Shown: positions 6,956 through 15,525, numbered from the stretch's first letter. The stretch: 32,987 nucleotides of DNA from Candidatus Bathyarchaeota archaeon (GCA_017883585.1 JADGNG010000012.1:1-32987), one strand, 5' to 3'. Program-made: numbers and translations. The notes: generated from the letters alone by a model not told the origin.

Positions 6956-8156
6956 GCGCCTTCTCCAGCCGCCGCTCTATCTTCTCCACCCCGTTGAAGC
7001 GGGCGAAATCTTCGAGTGTCTTCTGGAACTCGTTCTCGTACGACTCATCGGGCTTGAACCCATCCTCGTACCAGAGGCCGCGAACTATGAGCTTTTTCTC
7101 CTTCCGCTCCAGCTTCGGGTCGAGGCGCCCCACTAGCCGGTCCCCGTAGAGTATGGGCGTCGTGAAGTATCCGAACCTCCTCTGCTCCGGCTTCAGGTAG
7201 ACCTCAAGCGCCCGCTCGAAGCCGAAGAGAGCCTCAAGCCTGTCAGCGTGCCAGAGTAGGCTGTCGAAGTAGTTGGCGAATCGGACGCCGCTGTAGCTCC
7301 AGTCACGCTCAAGTTCACCGAGCCTCGGCGCGTCCTCCGCGAGGCAGTAGTAGGGGGTCTTCAGTCCGTCGATGCTCAGCCTCGCGGCGATGTCCTCCTC
7401 AACGAGCCCGTCGAGGAGCGCCTGAATTTGCTTCGTCGATAGGCCGAGCTTGACGCACCATGTGTGGTAGTAGGATTTGACGTCGGCGGGCTTCGTTGCG
7501 CCGAGTGAGCCGAGGGTCCGAGTCGCGAAGAACTTGTTCCTTTCCTCCTCCGTAGGCTCCGAGGCGTCAACCCAGCTCGGGAGCACCTTCTCGGTGAGGT
7601 CGTATATCCTCTGGAAGCCGTCCCTGCGGGTCACCATCAGATCCCCGGCGCTGAAGAGTGCCTCGAGGGCGCGCTTCGAGGGTTTCCATCCCCACCATCC
7701 GCTGCTGGGCTTCTTCCCCTCGAAGTCGCTGCTCCCCAGGGGGCCCTCCTTCCTGATCCGCTCGAGGGCGGAGTCGACGAGGGCGGGGTCGACTCGGCTG
7801 AACCAGCCCGTGTGTATGACCTTACTCTTTGCCCTCTCCCTGTTGGCGGCGATAAGGTATCTCCAGTGGTCCATCGGCATGTAGCACATGGCGTGGCCCC
7901 ACCCCTCGAAGACGCGCCTGTCCTCGTACGCGAGGGAGTGAAGATCAGTCTTCTTGTACTGCCCGAGCCGGGTCCAGATGGTGAAGTAGTGGGCCCGCTC
8001 CACTACGTTTATAGTGTCTATCTGGACGCAACCTAGGCGCCCGATGGTCTCTTCTACCTTCTTCTTTGTCGCCTTCTTCGGTGGGTCGCCTATGCCCTGC
8101 TTCTCCAGTTGCAACCGGCGGGCGGCGTCGACCGACACATCTAGGCTGGAGACCAT
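6942..8156 (-). CDS. Winged-helix DNA glycosylase candidate (YcaQ/AlkX-like, HTH_42)
   Basis: About 404 residues. The N-terminal ARRLQLEKQGIG and GCVQIDTINVVERAHYFTIWTRLG match the HTH_42 (PF06224) family, which includes E. coli YcaQ, an interstrand-crosslink DNA glycosylase with a Gln-x-Asp catalytic motif, here VQID. The tail has FGYFTTPILYGDRLVGRLDPK, typical of the family's C-terminal region. Expected role: unhooking alkylated or crosslinked bases in DNA repair. The ORF track begins at a TTG (8171), but TGATATATCA centred about 29 bases upstream of the ATG at 8156 favours that ATG as a near-leaderless start. It converges with and overlaps the gene at 6179 by 14 bases. Confidence 0.82.
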   Translation of the reverse strand: MVSSLDVSVDAARRLQLEKQGIGDPPKKATKKKVEETIGRLGCVQIDTINVVERAHYFTIWTRLGQYKKTDLHSLAYEDRRVFEGWGHAMCYMPMDHWRYLIAANRERAKSKVIHTGWFSRVDPALVDSALERIRKEGPLGSSDFEGKKPSSGWWGWKPSKRALEALFSAGDLMVTRRDGFQRIYDLTEKVLPSWVDASEPTEEERNKFFATRTLGSLGATKPADVKSYYHTWCVKLGLSTKQIQALLDGLVEEDIAARLSIDGLKTPYYCLAEDAPRLGELERDWSYSGVRFANYFDSLLWHADRLEALFGFERALEVYLKPEQRRFGYFTTPILYGDRLVGRLDPKLERKEKKLIVRGLWYEDGFKPDESYENEFQKTLEDFARFNGVEKIERRLEKAPTSA

Positions 8157-8180
8157 CCCAACACCAATCAAACAGGCACC

Positions 8181-8190
8181 TGATATATCA
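8181..8190 (-). promoter_or_regulatory. TATA box for the YcaQ-like gene
   Basis: TGATATATCA, itself a perfect palindrome, is preceded by a purine-rich BRE-like GGAA on the minus strand. Its centre is about 29 bases from the ATG at 8156. Confidence 0.5.
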
Positions 8191-8298
8191 TTCCGTTTTC
8201 TACGCGGACTTAAGCCACTTGAGTGTTCCGCGACCCGGGGTCGACCGAAACTGCAACACGCTTAAAGACCCGGATACAGATTGACTGGGGGATAAACG

Positions 8299-9279
8299 AT
8301 GCCGGAGCAACCCGCCTGGGAGATAAAGAGGACTATCTACACACGCGCCGAGGAGGAGCACGACCCCAGCCTCGGCCTCCCACCCGAGGACCGGAACCTC
8401 CAGCAGATGCTAAAACGGGGCGTCGTCATCGTCGACAAGGTACCCGGACCCACCAGCCACGAGGTCGTCGCCTGGGTGAGGAAGCTCATGGAGCTCGACC
8501 ATGTCGGCCACGGCGGGACCCTAGACCCAAAGGTCACCGGCGTACTCCCAGTCACCCTAGAAGATTCAACAAAATGCGTACAAGCCCTACTCGACTCGGG
8601 GAAGCAGTATGTCACTCTAATGCGCACCCACGAAGACGTTGAGGAGAAGCGCCTCGTGGAGACCCTGAAGCAATTCGAGGGGGAGATATACCAGAGGCCG
8701 CCGCTCCGTTCAGCGGTCAGTAGGCGCCTCCGCACGCGCACCATCTACAGGATAGAGTACATCGAGGGGGACGGCAGGAACTGGCTATTCAAGGTCGACT
8801 GCCAGAGCGGCACATACATCAGAAAGCTCTGCAGCGACGTCGGGGAGGTCCTCGGTGGAGGAGCACACATGCACGAGCTGCGCCGCACACGCAGCGGCCC
8901 CTTCGTCGAGGCTCAGGCGGTCACTCTCTACGACATCGCGGACGCGATGGACCAGCACAGGGAAGGCGACGACGCGGCGCTGATGAAAATTCTCCACCCC
9001 GTCGAGGAGGCGTTGGCATTACTCCCCCACATCTGGGTGAGGGACTCGGCGGTCGAGGCTCTCTGCACGGGCGCCCAGCTAGCTGTCCCCGGCATCCTCC
9101 GGCTGGAGTCGGGGATCGAGCCGAAGGGTCTCATCGCCGTGATGACTCAGCGCAACGAGGCTGTAGCCCTGATGAAGGCGGAGATGAACACCGACACGGT
9201 TCTGAAGGAGGAGCATGGAATCGCCGCCATACCCGAGCGCGTCATCATGATCAGGGGCACCTACCCGAAGTCTTGGTAG
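8299..9279 (+). CDS. cbf5: Cbf5, H/ACA RNP pseudouridine synthase
   Basis: 326 residues, the usual archaeal Cbf5 length. The catalytic block GHGGTLDPKVTGVLPV carries the nucleophilic Asp76. RPPLRSAVSRRLRTRTIY and SGTYIRKLCSDVGEVLG are the other TruB/Cbf5 signatures. A PUA domain spans roughly residues 235-320 (HIWVRDSAVEALCTGAQL, RVIMIRGTYPKSW). It isomerises uridine to pseudouridine in rRNA with guide RNAs and Nop10, Gar1 and L7Ae, and can act on tRNA U55. The ATG at 8299 follows GGGGGAT with a 5-base spacer, and a CTTAAAGA box lies about 35 bases upstream. None of its RNP partners is nearby. Confidence 0.96.
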   Translation: MPEQPAWEIKRTIYTRAEEEHDPSLGLPPEDRNLQQMLKRGVVIVDKVPGPTSHEVVAWVRKLMELDHVGHGGTLDPKVTGVLPVTLEDSTKCVQALLDSGKQYVTLMRTHEDVEEKRLVETLKQFEGEIYQRPPLRSAVSRRLRTRTIYRIEYIEGDGRNWLFKVDCQSGTYIRKLCSDVGEVLGGGAHMHELRRTRSGPFVEAQAVTLYDIADAMDQHREGDDAALMKILHPVEEALALLPHIWVRDSAVEALCTGAQLAVPGILRLESGIEPKGLIAVMTQRNEAVALMKAEMNTDTVLKEEHGIAAIPERVIMIRGTYPKSW

Positions 9280-9388
9280 AGGCAACTAGACACATATTTC
9301 TCGCGTTCTTCGCGGTCACACTACAGGGACATATGACAGTCAAACCCTTATCCCGCCTCGATTAAACGATAATCAAGGGGGCAGAGAG

Positions 9389-9886
9389 ATGGGCGAGGCT
9401 AATATCGGCATGATAAACGATGTTGTAAGGGAGTTTCTCGAAGAGGTCTACGATGGGCCGAAGCATGGCTACACCTGGTTCATAAATAACGACCCAAACT
9501 CGGGCCTGCTGGGAACGATTGAAAACATGGGCAGTGTCGAGGCATCAACTCAGATCATCACGAATGGAACGACGATCGCCGCCCACATCGAACACCTGAG
9601 GTGGACGTTGGAGAAGACGAACGCCTACCTGCACGGTGAGAAACCCGTCATGATCTGGTCGGAGAGTTGGCACGTGAGGAATTTGAACGAAAAGGAGTGG
9701 GAGATCCTGATTCAGCAGTTGAGGAGGGAGCATATCGTGCTCGAAGAATCGATTAAGGAATTAAAGTGGGCGTCCGACGAGCAGCTCAAGGAGGTCCTAG
9801 CCTTGATACCCCACGCGGCCTATCACCTCGGAGCCATCCGTCAAATAGCATTATTGACTAAACAACCGTATACTATTGAGAAATAA
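9389..9886 (+). CDS. DinB-like four-helix protein
   Basis: 165 residues, almost all helical. Spaced histidines fit the DinB/YfiT metal site: TTIAAHIEHLRWTL near residue 70 and IPHAAYHLGAIRQIALL near residue 150. Family members bind a divalent metal in a four-helix bundle, and several are thiol-dependent transferases or hydrolases; the substrate here cannot be told. It starts at ATG 9389 behind AAGGGGGCAGAG, a strong ribosome site. It appears monocistronic, 109 bases after cbf5. Confidence 0.7.
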   Translation: MGEANIGMINDVVREFLEEVYDGPKHGYTWFINNDPNSGLLGTIENMGSVEASTQIITNGTTIAAHIEHLRWTLEKTNAYLHGEKPVMIWSESWHVRNLNEKEWEILIQQLRREHIVLEESIKELKWASDEQLKEVLALIPHAAYHLGAIRQIALLTKQPYTIEK

Positions 9887-9978
9887 AGCGAAAATATCGG
9901 CTTATTAAGTTTGTTTCCGAACAAATCTTATCTATCAGATTAAAAGTAATATTAAATGTGGGATGTGGATTGAGTGCG

Positions 9979-10122
9979 ATGGAACCGGTTAGAGTCGACT
10001 TGATAGAGAATAAGCTTATCGAGTTGGAGAAGGAAGTCGAGGAGTTGAGAAGGATTATAATATTGTCTCGGCTGAAGGTCCACTCGATCAAGTCTGAGAT
10101 AAACGTGGGGGTTAACAAGTAA
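9979..10122 (+). CDS. 47-aa coiled-coil small protein
   Basis: Too short for the ORF track. The frame reads MEPVRVDLIENKLIELEKEV and continues with EELRRIIILSRLK, a regular heptad of Leu/Ile with Glu/Lys between, and ends in a TAA at 10120. GGATGTGGA lies upstream as a possible ribosome site, and the preceding bases are AT-rich (ATTAAAAGTAATATT) as in a promoter. The layout of a short beta-like N-terminus then a zipper is reminiscent of small antitoxin-like or DNA-binding dimers, but no partner toxin is adjacent. The antisense 104-aa ORF over the same bases looks like a shadow. Confidence 0.45.
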   Translation: MEPVRVDLIENKLIELEKEVEELRRIIILSRLKVHSIKSEINVGVNK

Positions 10123-10202
10123 GAGATTGGCTCGCGATTCTCATTTCTCCATATTTTTAAAAACGGATAGCCTAAAAGATACATCAATTCGCTTACCTTA
10201 GT

Positions 10203-10802
10203 GTGTCAGAGCACTACTTCTCGGAGAGTCCGACCTCCCCCGACGAGAGGGGCCTCATAAGGACGAAGTTGAGGGGTTTCGACTTCGAGTTCGAAACAAG
10301 CTCCGGCGTATTCAGCCACAAGCGCGTCGACTCGGGTACACGCCTGCTCGTCGAATCCATGACGCTCCCGGAAAGAGGCAGAGTCCTCGACCTGGGCTGC
10401 GGCATCGGCGTGGTCGGAATAGTGGCCGCGAGGCTCAACCCGGCCCTCGAGGTCTGGATGACCGACGTGAACAGCCGGGCCGTCTCCCTAGCGGAGTCCA
10501 ACACAAAACGCAACGGCGTGAAGGCCACTGTGAGGCAGGGTAACCTCTACGAGCCAGTCGGAGGTGCCAAGTTCGACCTAATAATCACAAACCCACCGAT
10601 GTCGGCGGGGATCGACGCCGTCGTGAGACCCATGATAAAGGGCGCTCCCGCGCACCTCGTTGGCGGCAGCGCCTTTCAATTGGTCGTCCAGTCAAACAAG
10701 GGTGGAAGAACCCTCTCAGGAATAATCGACGAGACATTCGGGAATTTTGAGGTCACTTCGAGAGGCGGTGGATTCAGAGTCTTCACCGCAAAGCGGCCCT
10801 GA
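10203..10802 (+). CDS. RsmC-like class I SAM methyltransferase
   Basis: 199 residues. The SAM site VLDLGCGIGVVGI sits at about residues 61-73, and DLIITNPPMS is the catalytic NPP motif of N-directed methyltransferases. The opening HYFSESPTSP and the substrate-side GVFSHKRVDSGTRLL match the single-domain archaeal relatives of RsmC, which makes m2G1207 in bacterial 16S rRNA. An rRNA N2-guanine methyltransferase is therefore likely; the target base is not shown by sequence. The start is GTG at 10203, with a CTAAAAGA box about 25-32 bases upstream, so it is nearly leaderless. It converges with the amt gene, 15 bases apart. Confidence 0.85.
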   Translation: MSEHYFSESPTSPDERGLIRTKLRGFDFEFETSSGVFSHKRVDSGTRLLVESMTLPERGRVLDLGCGIGVVGIVAARLNPALEVWMTDVNSRAVSLAESNTKRNGVKATVRQGNLYEPVGGAKFDLIITNPPMSAGIDAVVRPMIKGAPAHLVGGSAFQLVVQSNKGGRTLSGIIDETFGNFEVTSRGGGFRVFTAKRP

Positions 10803-10817
10803 AGGGAAAAACTGGTT

Positions 10818-12050
10818 CTAGTCCTGCTGGGAGTAGGCCTCCTCGCCGTGTTCGGCGAGGTCTAGCCCCTTTTCCTCATCCTCGGCGGAGACCCTGAGGG
10901 GGGAGAAGATGTTGATGAACTTGAGTAGCAGGTAGGAGCCGAAGAAGGAGTAGGCAGCGATTACCACGACGGCGATGACCTGGGCTATGAGTAGGTGGGT
11001 GTTTCCGAAGAGTAAACCATTCACAGAGGTCGGGTTGATGAGTACGGTGGCGAAGATGCCTGTTGCGATTGAGCCCCAGATGCCGCTCATGCCGTGGCAG
11101 GAGAAGACGTCGAGGGTGTCGTCGATCCTCGTCCTTGTCGCCCTCCAGTTAGACATCAGGTTCGAGAGCACACCGGCGACGGCGCCGATGATTAGCGCAG
11201 ATATCACGTTGACGTAGCCCGATGCGGGGGTGATAGCAACCAAACCACAGACGGCGCCAACAGCCATTCCAACCGCCGAGGGTTTACCCTTCATGATCCA
11301 GTCGACAGCCATCCACGTGACTGCGGCCGCAGCGGCGGCGAGGTTCGTATTCACGAGGGCGAAGACCATTATCGAGTCTGCGCCGAGGGCGCTGCCCGCG
11401 TTGAAGCCGAACCACCCGAACCAGAGGAGGGCGGCCCCCAGGATTACGTAGGGGATGTTGCTAGGCTTCAGGGTCTCCTTCTTCTCGATGTCCTTCCTCC
11501 GCCCGATGACTATAGCAGCGGCGAGGGCGGAGAGGCCCGCGGTGATGTGGACCACTAGCCCGCCGGCGAAGTCAATCGCCCCAATGCCCTTGAGCCAACC
11601 GTCGGTGTTCCACACCCAGTGAGCTACAGGGCTGTAGATGAGTGTGGACCAGAGTATGATGAAGATGAGGAGTGAGCGGAAGTGTATCCGTTCCGCGAAG
11701 GCCCCGATGATAAGGGCGGGGGTAATCGCGGCGAACTTTAGCTGGAAAGCGAAGAATAGCAACTCGGGGATGAGAGGGGCGTAGGCCATATTTGGCGCGG
11801 CGCCTATCCCGTTGAGCCCGGCCCAGGAGAGGTCACCGATGATGCCGTGGATACTAGGCCCGAAGACGAGACTGTAGCCCCAAAGGGTCCAGACTATGCT
11901 CACAACGGCGAAGATAATCAGGCATTGGACAAGCGTCGATAGGAGGTTCTTCCTCCTGACAAGCCCCGCGTAGAAGAAGCCAAGCGCGGGGGTCATTAGC
12001 ATAACAAGGGCGGTGGCTACCGCGACCCAGGCGATGTCACCCGGATTCAA
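10818..12050 (-). CDS. amt: Ammonium transporter Amt (copy 1)
   Basis: 410 residues and about 11 membrane helices. The pore residues known from AmtB are all visible: Asp160, the twin histidines His168 (FAGGLVVHI) and His319 (SCHGMSG), and aromatic gate positions in FAFQLKFAAITP and WFGWFGFNAGSAL. It conducts ammonium across the cell membrane. The cytoplasmic tail ends EKGLDLAEHGEEAYSQQD, shared with copy 2, and is the region where P-II proteins dock in other Amts; no glnK is in the window. It is preceded by two overlapping Lrp genes and is the last gene of that cassette. The minus-strand U5 just after the stop (10807-10811) is a likely terminator. Confidence 0.97.
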   Translation of the reverse strand: MNPGDIAWVAVATALVMLMTPALGFFYAGLVRRKNLLSTLVQCLIIFAVVSIVWTLWGYSLVFGPSIHGIIGDLSWAGLNGIGAAPNMAYAPLIPELLFFAFQLKFAAITPALIIGAFAERIHFRSLLIFIILWSTLIYSPVAHWVWNTDGWLKGIGAIDFAGGLVVHITAGLSALAAAIVIGRRKDIEKKETLKPSNIPYVILGAALLWFGWFGFNAGSALGADSIMVFALVNTNLAAAAAAVTWMAVDWIMKGKPSAVGMAVGAVCGLVAITPASGYVNVISALIIGAVAGVLSNLMSNWRATRTRIDDTLDVFSCHGMSGIWGSIATGIFATVLINPTSVNGLLFGNTHLLIAQVIAVVVIAAYSFFGSYLLLKFINIFSPLRVSAEDEEKGLDLAEHGEEAYSQQD

Positions 12051-12080
12051 TCAGTCAAACACCTTCAGGGAAAGACGAAA

Positions 12081-12100
12081 AACAACGTATTTGAGGTTTA
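12081..12100 (-). promoter_or_regulatory. Promoter element of amt copy 1
   Basis: AACAACGTATTTGAGGTTTA (plus-strand reading) lies 31-50 bases before the amt start. It closely matches the element at 17141-17160 before copy 2. On the minus strand CAAATACG would be the TATA box. Both leaders also share AAGGTGTTT near the start codon as a ribosome site. Confidence 0.5.
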
Positions 12101-12124
12101 TCCAACGAAAAATAACCTAAATCT

Positions 12125-12138
12125 ACTGAATGTTCAGT
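12125..12138. promoter_or_regulatory. Inverted repeat ACTGAA-TG-TTCAGT, candidate Lrp operator
   Basis: A 6-2-6 inverted repeat between lrp and amt copy 1, about 75-90 bases upstream of the amt start. Lrp/AsnC dimers favour such sites. A weaker CCCA-N6-TGGG repeat lies farther upstream near 12210. The rest of 12051-12306 is AT-rich and holds no gene. Confidence 0.4.
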
Positions 12139-12306
12139 GATTCGACGTCTTTAATAGACATTATAAGCTGAATTAACCAATTTTTACGTACTATTTAACC
12201 CCATTAATTTGGGCTTATCCCTCTTTATCTTATTTCATGTGATAATTTAATCCCGAAATCTGCAAATTAACGATATTTTGACGTGAACTGCTGCCTATGT
12301 TCGGTT

Positions 12307-12768
12307 TTAGATTATGAAGTATTTTGGACAGATTTCGATTCCGCCCGCCCAAAGGGCAGTCTGGATGTTCTTGACGCCAGGTATCGCGGCTATCTCGCTG
12401 CCGAGCCTCATGAGGTGGCTGAAGTCGTGTATGACGCCTATGACGAGTAGGTCGTGGTCTCCGACGGTCTTTGTCGCGACGATTATGTTCGGCATCTTGA
12501 TGAGGGACCTGAGGATGTTTGTGGAGTCGGTCTTGGCGCCCCCGCTCGTGGAGACGTCTATATGGAAGGCCGCCATCCCCTCGTACCCGATCCTCACCGG
12601 CTCGACGACGATGGTGGAACCCCGGATCAATCCTTCCTCCCTGAGTCTCTCGTACCTTTTAATCACCGTGTCTGGGCTCTTGCCGAGGTCCTTCGCCATC
12701 TGCCTGAAGCTGGTCCTCGCGTCATCGGTGAGCATTTTCACGATCTTCTCGTCTATCTCGTCCATCAC
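12307..12768 (-). CDS. Lrp/AsnC-family regulator B, cassette 1
   Basis: 153 residues: an N-terminal winged HTH (MLTDDARTSFRQMAKDLGKSPDTVIKRYERL, about 1-60) and a C-terminal RAM/Lrp ligand-binding domain with IVATKTVGDHDLLVIGVI. It ends ICPKYFII, a closing motif that all four Lrp proteins in this window share in some form. The start overlaps the stop of regulator A by four bases. It pairs with 17417-17881 in cassette 2, which has nearly the same length. The likely ligand is an amino acid or nitrogen metabolite, and the likely target the adjacent amt; both are inference. Confidence 0.93.
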   Translation of the reverse strand: MMDEIDEKIVKMLTDDARTSFRQMAKDLGKSPDTVIKRYERLREEGLIRGSTIVVEPVRIGYEGMAAFHIDVSTSGGAKTDSTNILRSLIKMPNIIVATKTVGDHDLLVIGVIHDFSHLMRLGSEIAAIPGVKNIQTALWAGGIEICPKYFII

Positions 12769-13238
12769 GGCGCGGCCCCTTTGAGTCCCTCCAGCTCGAA
12801 GTTCTCGGGGCAGAGGAGTATATCCTCGGCCCAGATGCTCGTGGTGACCACCTTAACGTCCGTGTGTGCCTTGGTCCTCTCTATGAGGGCGTTTAGCTCG
12901 TTGACGTTCCCGAGGGCGACGATTGCAAAGACGTTCTGCATTCCGACGCTCGGTGTGCAGAAGATTACCCCAGGTTCCCCTCGCAGGCTGTCCACGACCT
13001 CATCGACGCGCTTGGGGTCGACGCCTATCTCGAGGCTGGCTACGCACTCGAGGCTGAGGTGGCGGGGGTCGAGGAGGATAGTCGTCCCTTTGACGACTCC
13101 AGTTTTCTTGAGGCGCTGGAAGCGTTTGATTATTGTGTCGACGCTGACTTCGCATTCCCCGGCGATGTTGGCGAAGTTTGTCCTAGCGTCCCGCTGGAGG
13201 CTCCTGATGACCCGGATGTCTGTTTCGTCGAACTTCAT
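12765..13238 (-). CDS. Lrp/AsnC-family regulator A, cassette 1
   Basis: 157 residues with an HTH (QRDARTNFANIAGECEVSVDTIIKRFQRL) and a RAM domain (PGVIFCTPSVGMQNVFAIVAL), ending LLCPENFEL. Its partner in cassette 2 is 17878-18348, which starts with the same MKFD and shares most HTH residues. Co-translation with regulator B (ATGA overlap) suggests the two form mixed dimers or octamers. It begins 48 bases after the end of the YhbY gene on the same strand, so it may be read from the YhbY promoter as well. Confidence 0.93.
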   Translation of the reverse strand: MKFDETDIRVIRSLQRDARTNFANIAGECEVSVDTIIKRFQRLKKTGVVKGTTILLDPRHLSLECVASLEIGVDPKRVDEVVDSLRGEPGVIFCTPSVGMQNVFAIVALGNVNELNALIERTKAHTDVKVVTTSIWAEDILLCPENFELEGLKGAAP

Positions 13239-13286
13239 GCCGCGTCTACGGTGTTGATTGGGCGTTCTTGCCTAAAAGTTTGCCCT

Positions 13287-13565
13287 TTATTCGGACGTTT
13301 CCGCGTTTTCCCGGTAGAATATGGCGACGTTGCCGATGACGTCCACGAGGGCGGAGCTGGTCGCGCCGGCTATCTCCTCGCTAAGTTCCTTGCGGGTCTC
13401 CTTGAAGCCGAGGAACTTGACTTTGATTAACTGGTGGTCGGTGAGCGCCTTGTCAATGTGGGTGAGGGATTCGGGGGTGAGGCCGAATTTTCCTATGTGG
13501 GCGACGGGGTCGAGTTCGTGTGCCTTCGCCTTCAGCTCAGCGCGCCTCTTGGAGGTTAGTTCCAT
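13287..13565 (-). CDS. YhbY-family CRM-domain RNA-binding protein
   Basis: 92 residues, a single CRM domain: TSKRRAELKAKAHELDPVAHIGKFGLT, then LTDHQLIKVKFLGF and NVAIFYR near the end. The GKFGLT turn fills the place of the usual GxxG RNA-binding loop. YhbY proteins associate with pre-ribosomes in bacteria and share the fold with archaeal homologues. It is divergent from tRNA-Gln; the region between (13566-13664) carries CTTTATAG, usable as TATA on either strand. Confidence 0.88.
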   Translation of the reverse strand: MELTSKRRAELKAKAHELDPVAHIGKFGLTPESLTHIDKALTDHQLIKVKFLGFKETRKELSEEIAGATSSALVDVIGNVAIFYRENAETSE

Positions 13566-13629
13566 CGTTGCACCGTCTCTAGCATCATTGTCTGGGGTAT
13601 TTGGGTCTTGGCCCTCGTTTCGGTTAAGG

Positions 13630-13637
13630 CTTTATAG
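13630..13637 (+). promoter_or_regulatory. TATA box for tRNA-Gln
   Basis: CTTTATAG lies 28-35 bases upstream of the mature tRNA 5' end, the normal archaeal tRNA promoter distance. Confidence 0.5.
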
Positions 13638-13664
13638 ACTCGTGGGTGTGGTATTGGGTGCTGG

Positions 13665-13737
13665 AGCCCGGTCGTCTAGTGGACAAGGATGGAGGGCTTT
13701 GGACCCTTAGACCGGAGTTCGAATCTCCGCCGGGCTA
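13665..13737 (+). tRNA. tRNA-Gln (anticodon TTG)
   Basis: Folded by hand to 73 nt. The acceptor stem AGCCCGG pairs with CCGGGCT. The D stem is GTCT/GGAT. The anticodon stem GAGGG/CCCTT closes the loop CTTTGGA with anticodon TTG. The T stem is CGGAG/CTCCG with loop TTCGAAT. Discriminator A is followed by CCA at 13738-13740, so the CCA end appears encoded (or matches by chance). A1-U72 is the usual archaeal tRNA-Gln end pair. No intron is seen. Confidence 0.93.
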
Positions 13738-13867
13738 CCATCCTCTTAGTGATGCGACGAATGGCGCGATAGTACCTTTTCGGCCCCTTTTTCCACCATT
13801 TTCACATCCATGGATTGAAGTCTCACCCGAGCAGAATAAAATACGTCCCTGTGGGAACTTGTTCCCA

Positions 13868-14593
13868 TTAGCTCCAGGATACTAGAATGCTCTCCCGGCT
13901 GAACCTGCGAATTGTGATGCGCGCCACTACGACAACAAAGGCTGCGAGGATCAGGATCGCCGCGACTTGATAGAGGGGGTTTACAGCGTATATCCCCGAG
14001 ATGAGGGCCGCGAAGGCGAGGATGGGAAGCACCGCGAAGGTCGACACCTGCTGCGCCGCCCTCACGTCCTTGATCTTCGTGGAGACGAGGAGGCTGACGA
14101 AGGTCCCAAGGAGGCCGATGAGGGGTATTAGGGCGAACTGGTAGACCATCCCCGGTGTGGGGAGTACCGCGTGGCCCAGCTTGCCTATGGTTAGGGTGTC
14201 AATCGCTCCTATGAGCACGGCGAGCGTCCCGTAACTCACTACCATCGCAGGGATGAAAGCCGCAAGACACTTCCCCAGAAGCAGCTCCGTGTCCGTTATC
14301 GGCGTCGCCAGCAGCGGCTCGAGGCTCCGATTATTCTTCTCGATGACCACGCTAGTAGACGCGAGTAATGCGGTCACAACGGAGGGGATAAGGAGCACCA
14401 CCAGCGAGGTCACCGGCAGGATCTGGCCAAGCTGCGCGGCCGTAGAAGGCAGGTTGATGATCTGGCTAACCGCGAAGACGTTCTCGATGACAATTATTAT
14501 CGGCAGCACCGAAACTGAGAGGAAGACGTAGCGATTCCTCGTCGTCTCCTGAAGATCCTTCTTGAAGATCTCGATTATCGCAGGCCAGTTCAT
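13868..14593 (-). CDS. ABC-2 type transporter permease
   Basis: 241 residues with about six membrane helices (first VFLSVSVLPIIIVIENVFAV, last ILILAAFVVVVARI). The cytosolic entry segment FKKDLQETTRNRYVF is typical of NatB/ABC-2 permeases, and EKNNRSLEPLLATPITDTELLLGK is the family's hallmark loop. It overlaps the ATPase gene by four bases and acts as its membrane partner in export. The substrate is not evident; there is no substrate-binding protein, consistent with an exporter. Confidence 0.9.
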   Translation of the reverse strand: MNWPAIIEIFKKDLQETTRNRYVFLSVSVLPIIIVIENVFAVSQIINLPSTAAQLGQILPVTSLVVLLIPSVVTALLASTSVVIEKNNRSLEPLLATPITDTELLLGKCLAAFIPAMVVSYGTLAVLIGAIDTLTIGKLGHAVLPTPGMVYQFALIPLIGLLGTFVSLLVSTKIKDVRAAQQVSTFAVLPILAFAALISGIYAVNPLYQVAAILILAAFVVVVARITIRRFSRESILVSWS

Positions 14594-15519
14594 TGTGGAG
14601 CCCCCTTAGAGGGTTTGACGAGCTTGAGATAGACTTCCTCGAGGCTGTGCCGTACCTCGCCCACGAACTGGACCTTGTACCCAGCCTTAACCAGCAGGTC
14701 GACTATCTGCGGGTTCTCCTCCTCCGGGTTCTCGACCTCGAGGACAAGCTTGTTCTCGGATCGCTCGGCGGAGCGGACGAAGGGGAGGGCGCGGAGCTTC
14801 GCGACGACGGCGTCGTCCGCTGCCTTCAGGTGGAAGACTATGGTGCGTTTGAAGAGGTTGGTCCTGAGGTTATCGGGGGTATCGAGGGCGATGAGGCCCC
14901 CCTGTATGACGGCGACGCGGTCGCTGAGCCGGTCCGCGTCCTCGAGGTTGTGGGTGCTGAGGACGACGGTCTTCCCCTTCGCCTTGAGGTCGAGTATGAA
15001 GTCCTTCACAGTCTTGGAAGCGACGGGGTCGAGGCCGGACATAGGCTCGTCCAAGAAGACGTACTCGGGGTCGTGGAGTAGGGCTCGGATTATTGCTAGT
15101 TTCTGCTTCATCCCTTTCGAGTAGGTCTGGACGGTGTCGCTCCTCCTGTCCCAGAGATCGAACGACTGCAGTAGGTCGCGCATCCGCTCCCCGAGCTGGG
15201 GCTGCTTCACACCGAAGAGCTTGCCATAGAACTCTAGGTTGCGCTGGGCGGTGAGAGTATCGTAGTGGCCGGGGACCTCGGGCTGGACGCCCACGTTCCT
15301 GTGCACCTGCATCGGATTACGGGTCACGTCAACGCCCTCAATTGTGCACGTGCCGCTCGTGGGGGCGATGAGTCCCGTGAGCATTCGTATGGTCGTCGTC
15401 TTCCCCGCCCCGTTCGGGCCGAGGAGGGCGAAGACCTCGCCTTTCTTTATCTCGAAGCTGAGGTCCTTGACGGCCGCTTTAGCGCCAAAGCTCCGGCTGA
15501 GGGATACCGCCTTTATCAT
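14590..15519 (-). CDS. ABC transporter ATP-binding protein (NatA/CcmA-like)
   Basis: 309 residues. Walker A GPNGAGKTT (about residue 35), Q-loop VGVQPE, signature YSKGMKQKL, Walker B YVFLDEP, D-loop SGLDP and switch His in STHNLED are all present, so the ATPase should be active. A C-terminal domain of about 85 residues follows, as in drug- or ion-exporting ABC-2 systems. It sits 6 bases after the zinc-ribbon gene and overlaps the permease, making a three-gene operon. Confidence 0.93.
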   Translation of the reverse strand: MIKAVSLSRSFGAKAAVKDLSFEIKKGEVFALLGPNGAGKTTTIRMLTGLIAPTSGTCTIEGVDVTRNPMQVHRNVGVQPEVPGHYDTLTAQRNLEFYGKLFGVKQPQLGERMRDLLQSFDLWDRRSDTVQTYSKGMKQKLAIIRALLHDPEYVFLDEPMSGLDPVASKTVKDFILDLKAKGKTVVLSTHNLEDADRLSDRVAVIQGGLIALDTPDNLRTNLFKRTIVFHLKAADDAVVAKLRALPFVRSAERSENKLVLEVENPEEENPQIVDLLVKAGYKVQFVGEVRHSLEEVYLKLVKPSKGAPQ

Positions 15520-15525
15520 GTCAGG

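Noticed and set aside
9873-10187. 104-aa minus ORF
   Set aside because: Ser/Ile/Asn-rich AT shadow without a motif; the opposite strand carries a better 47-aa frame.
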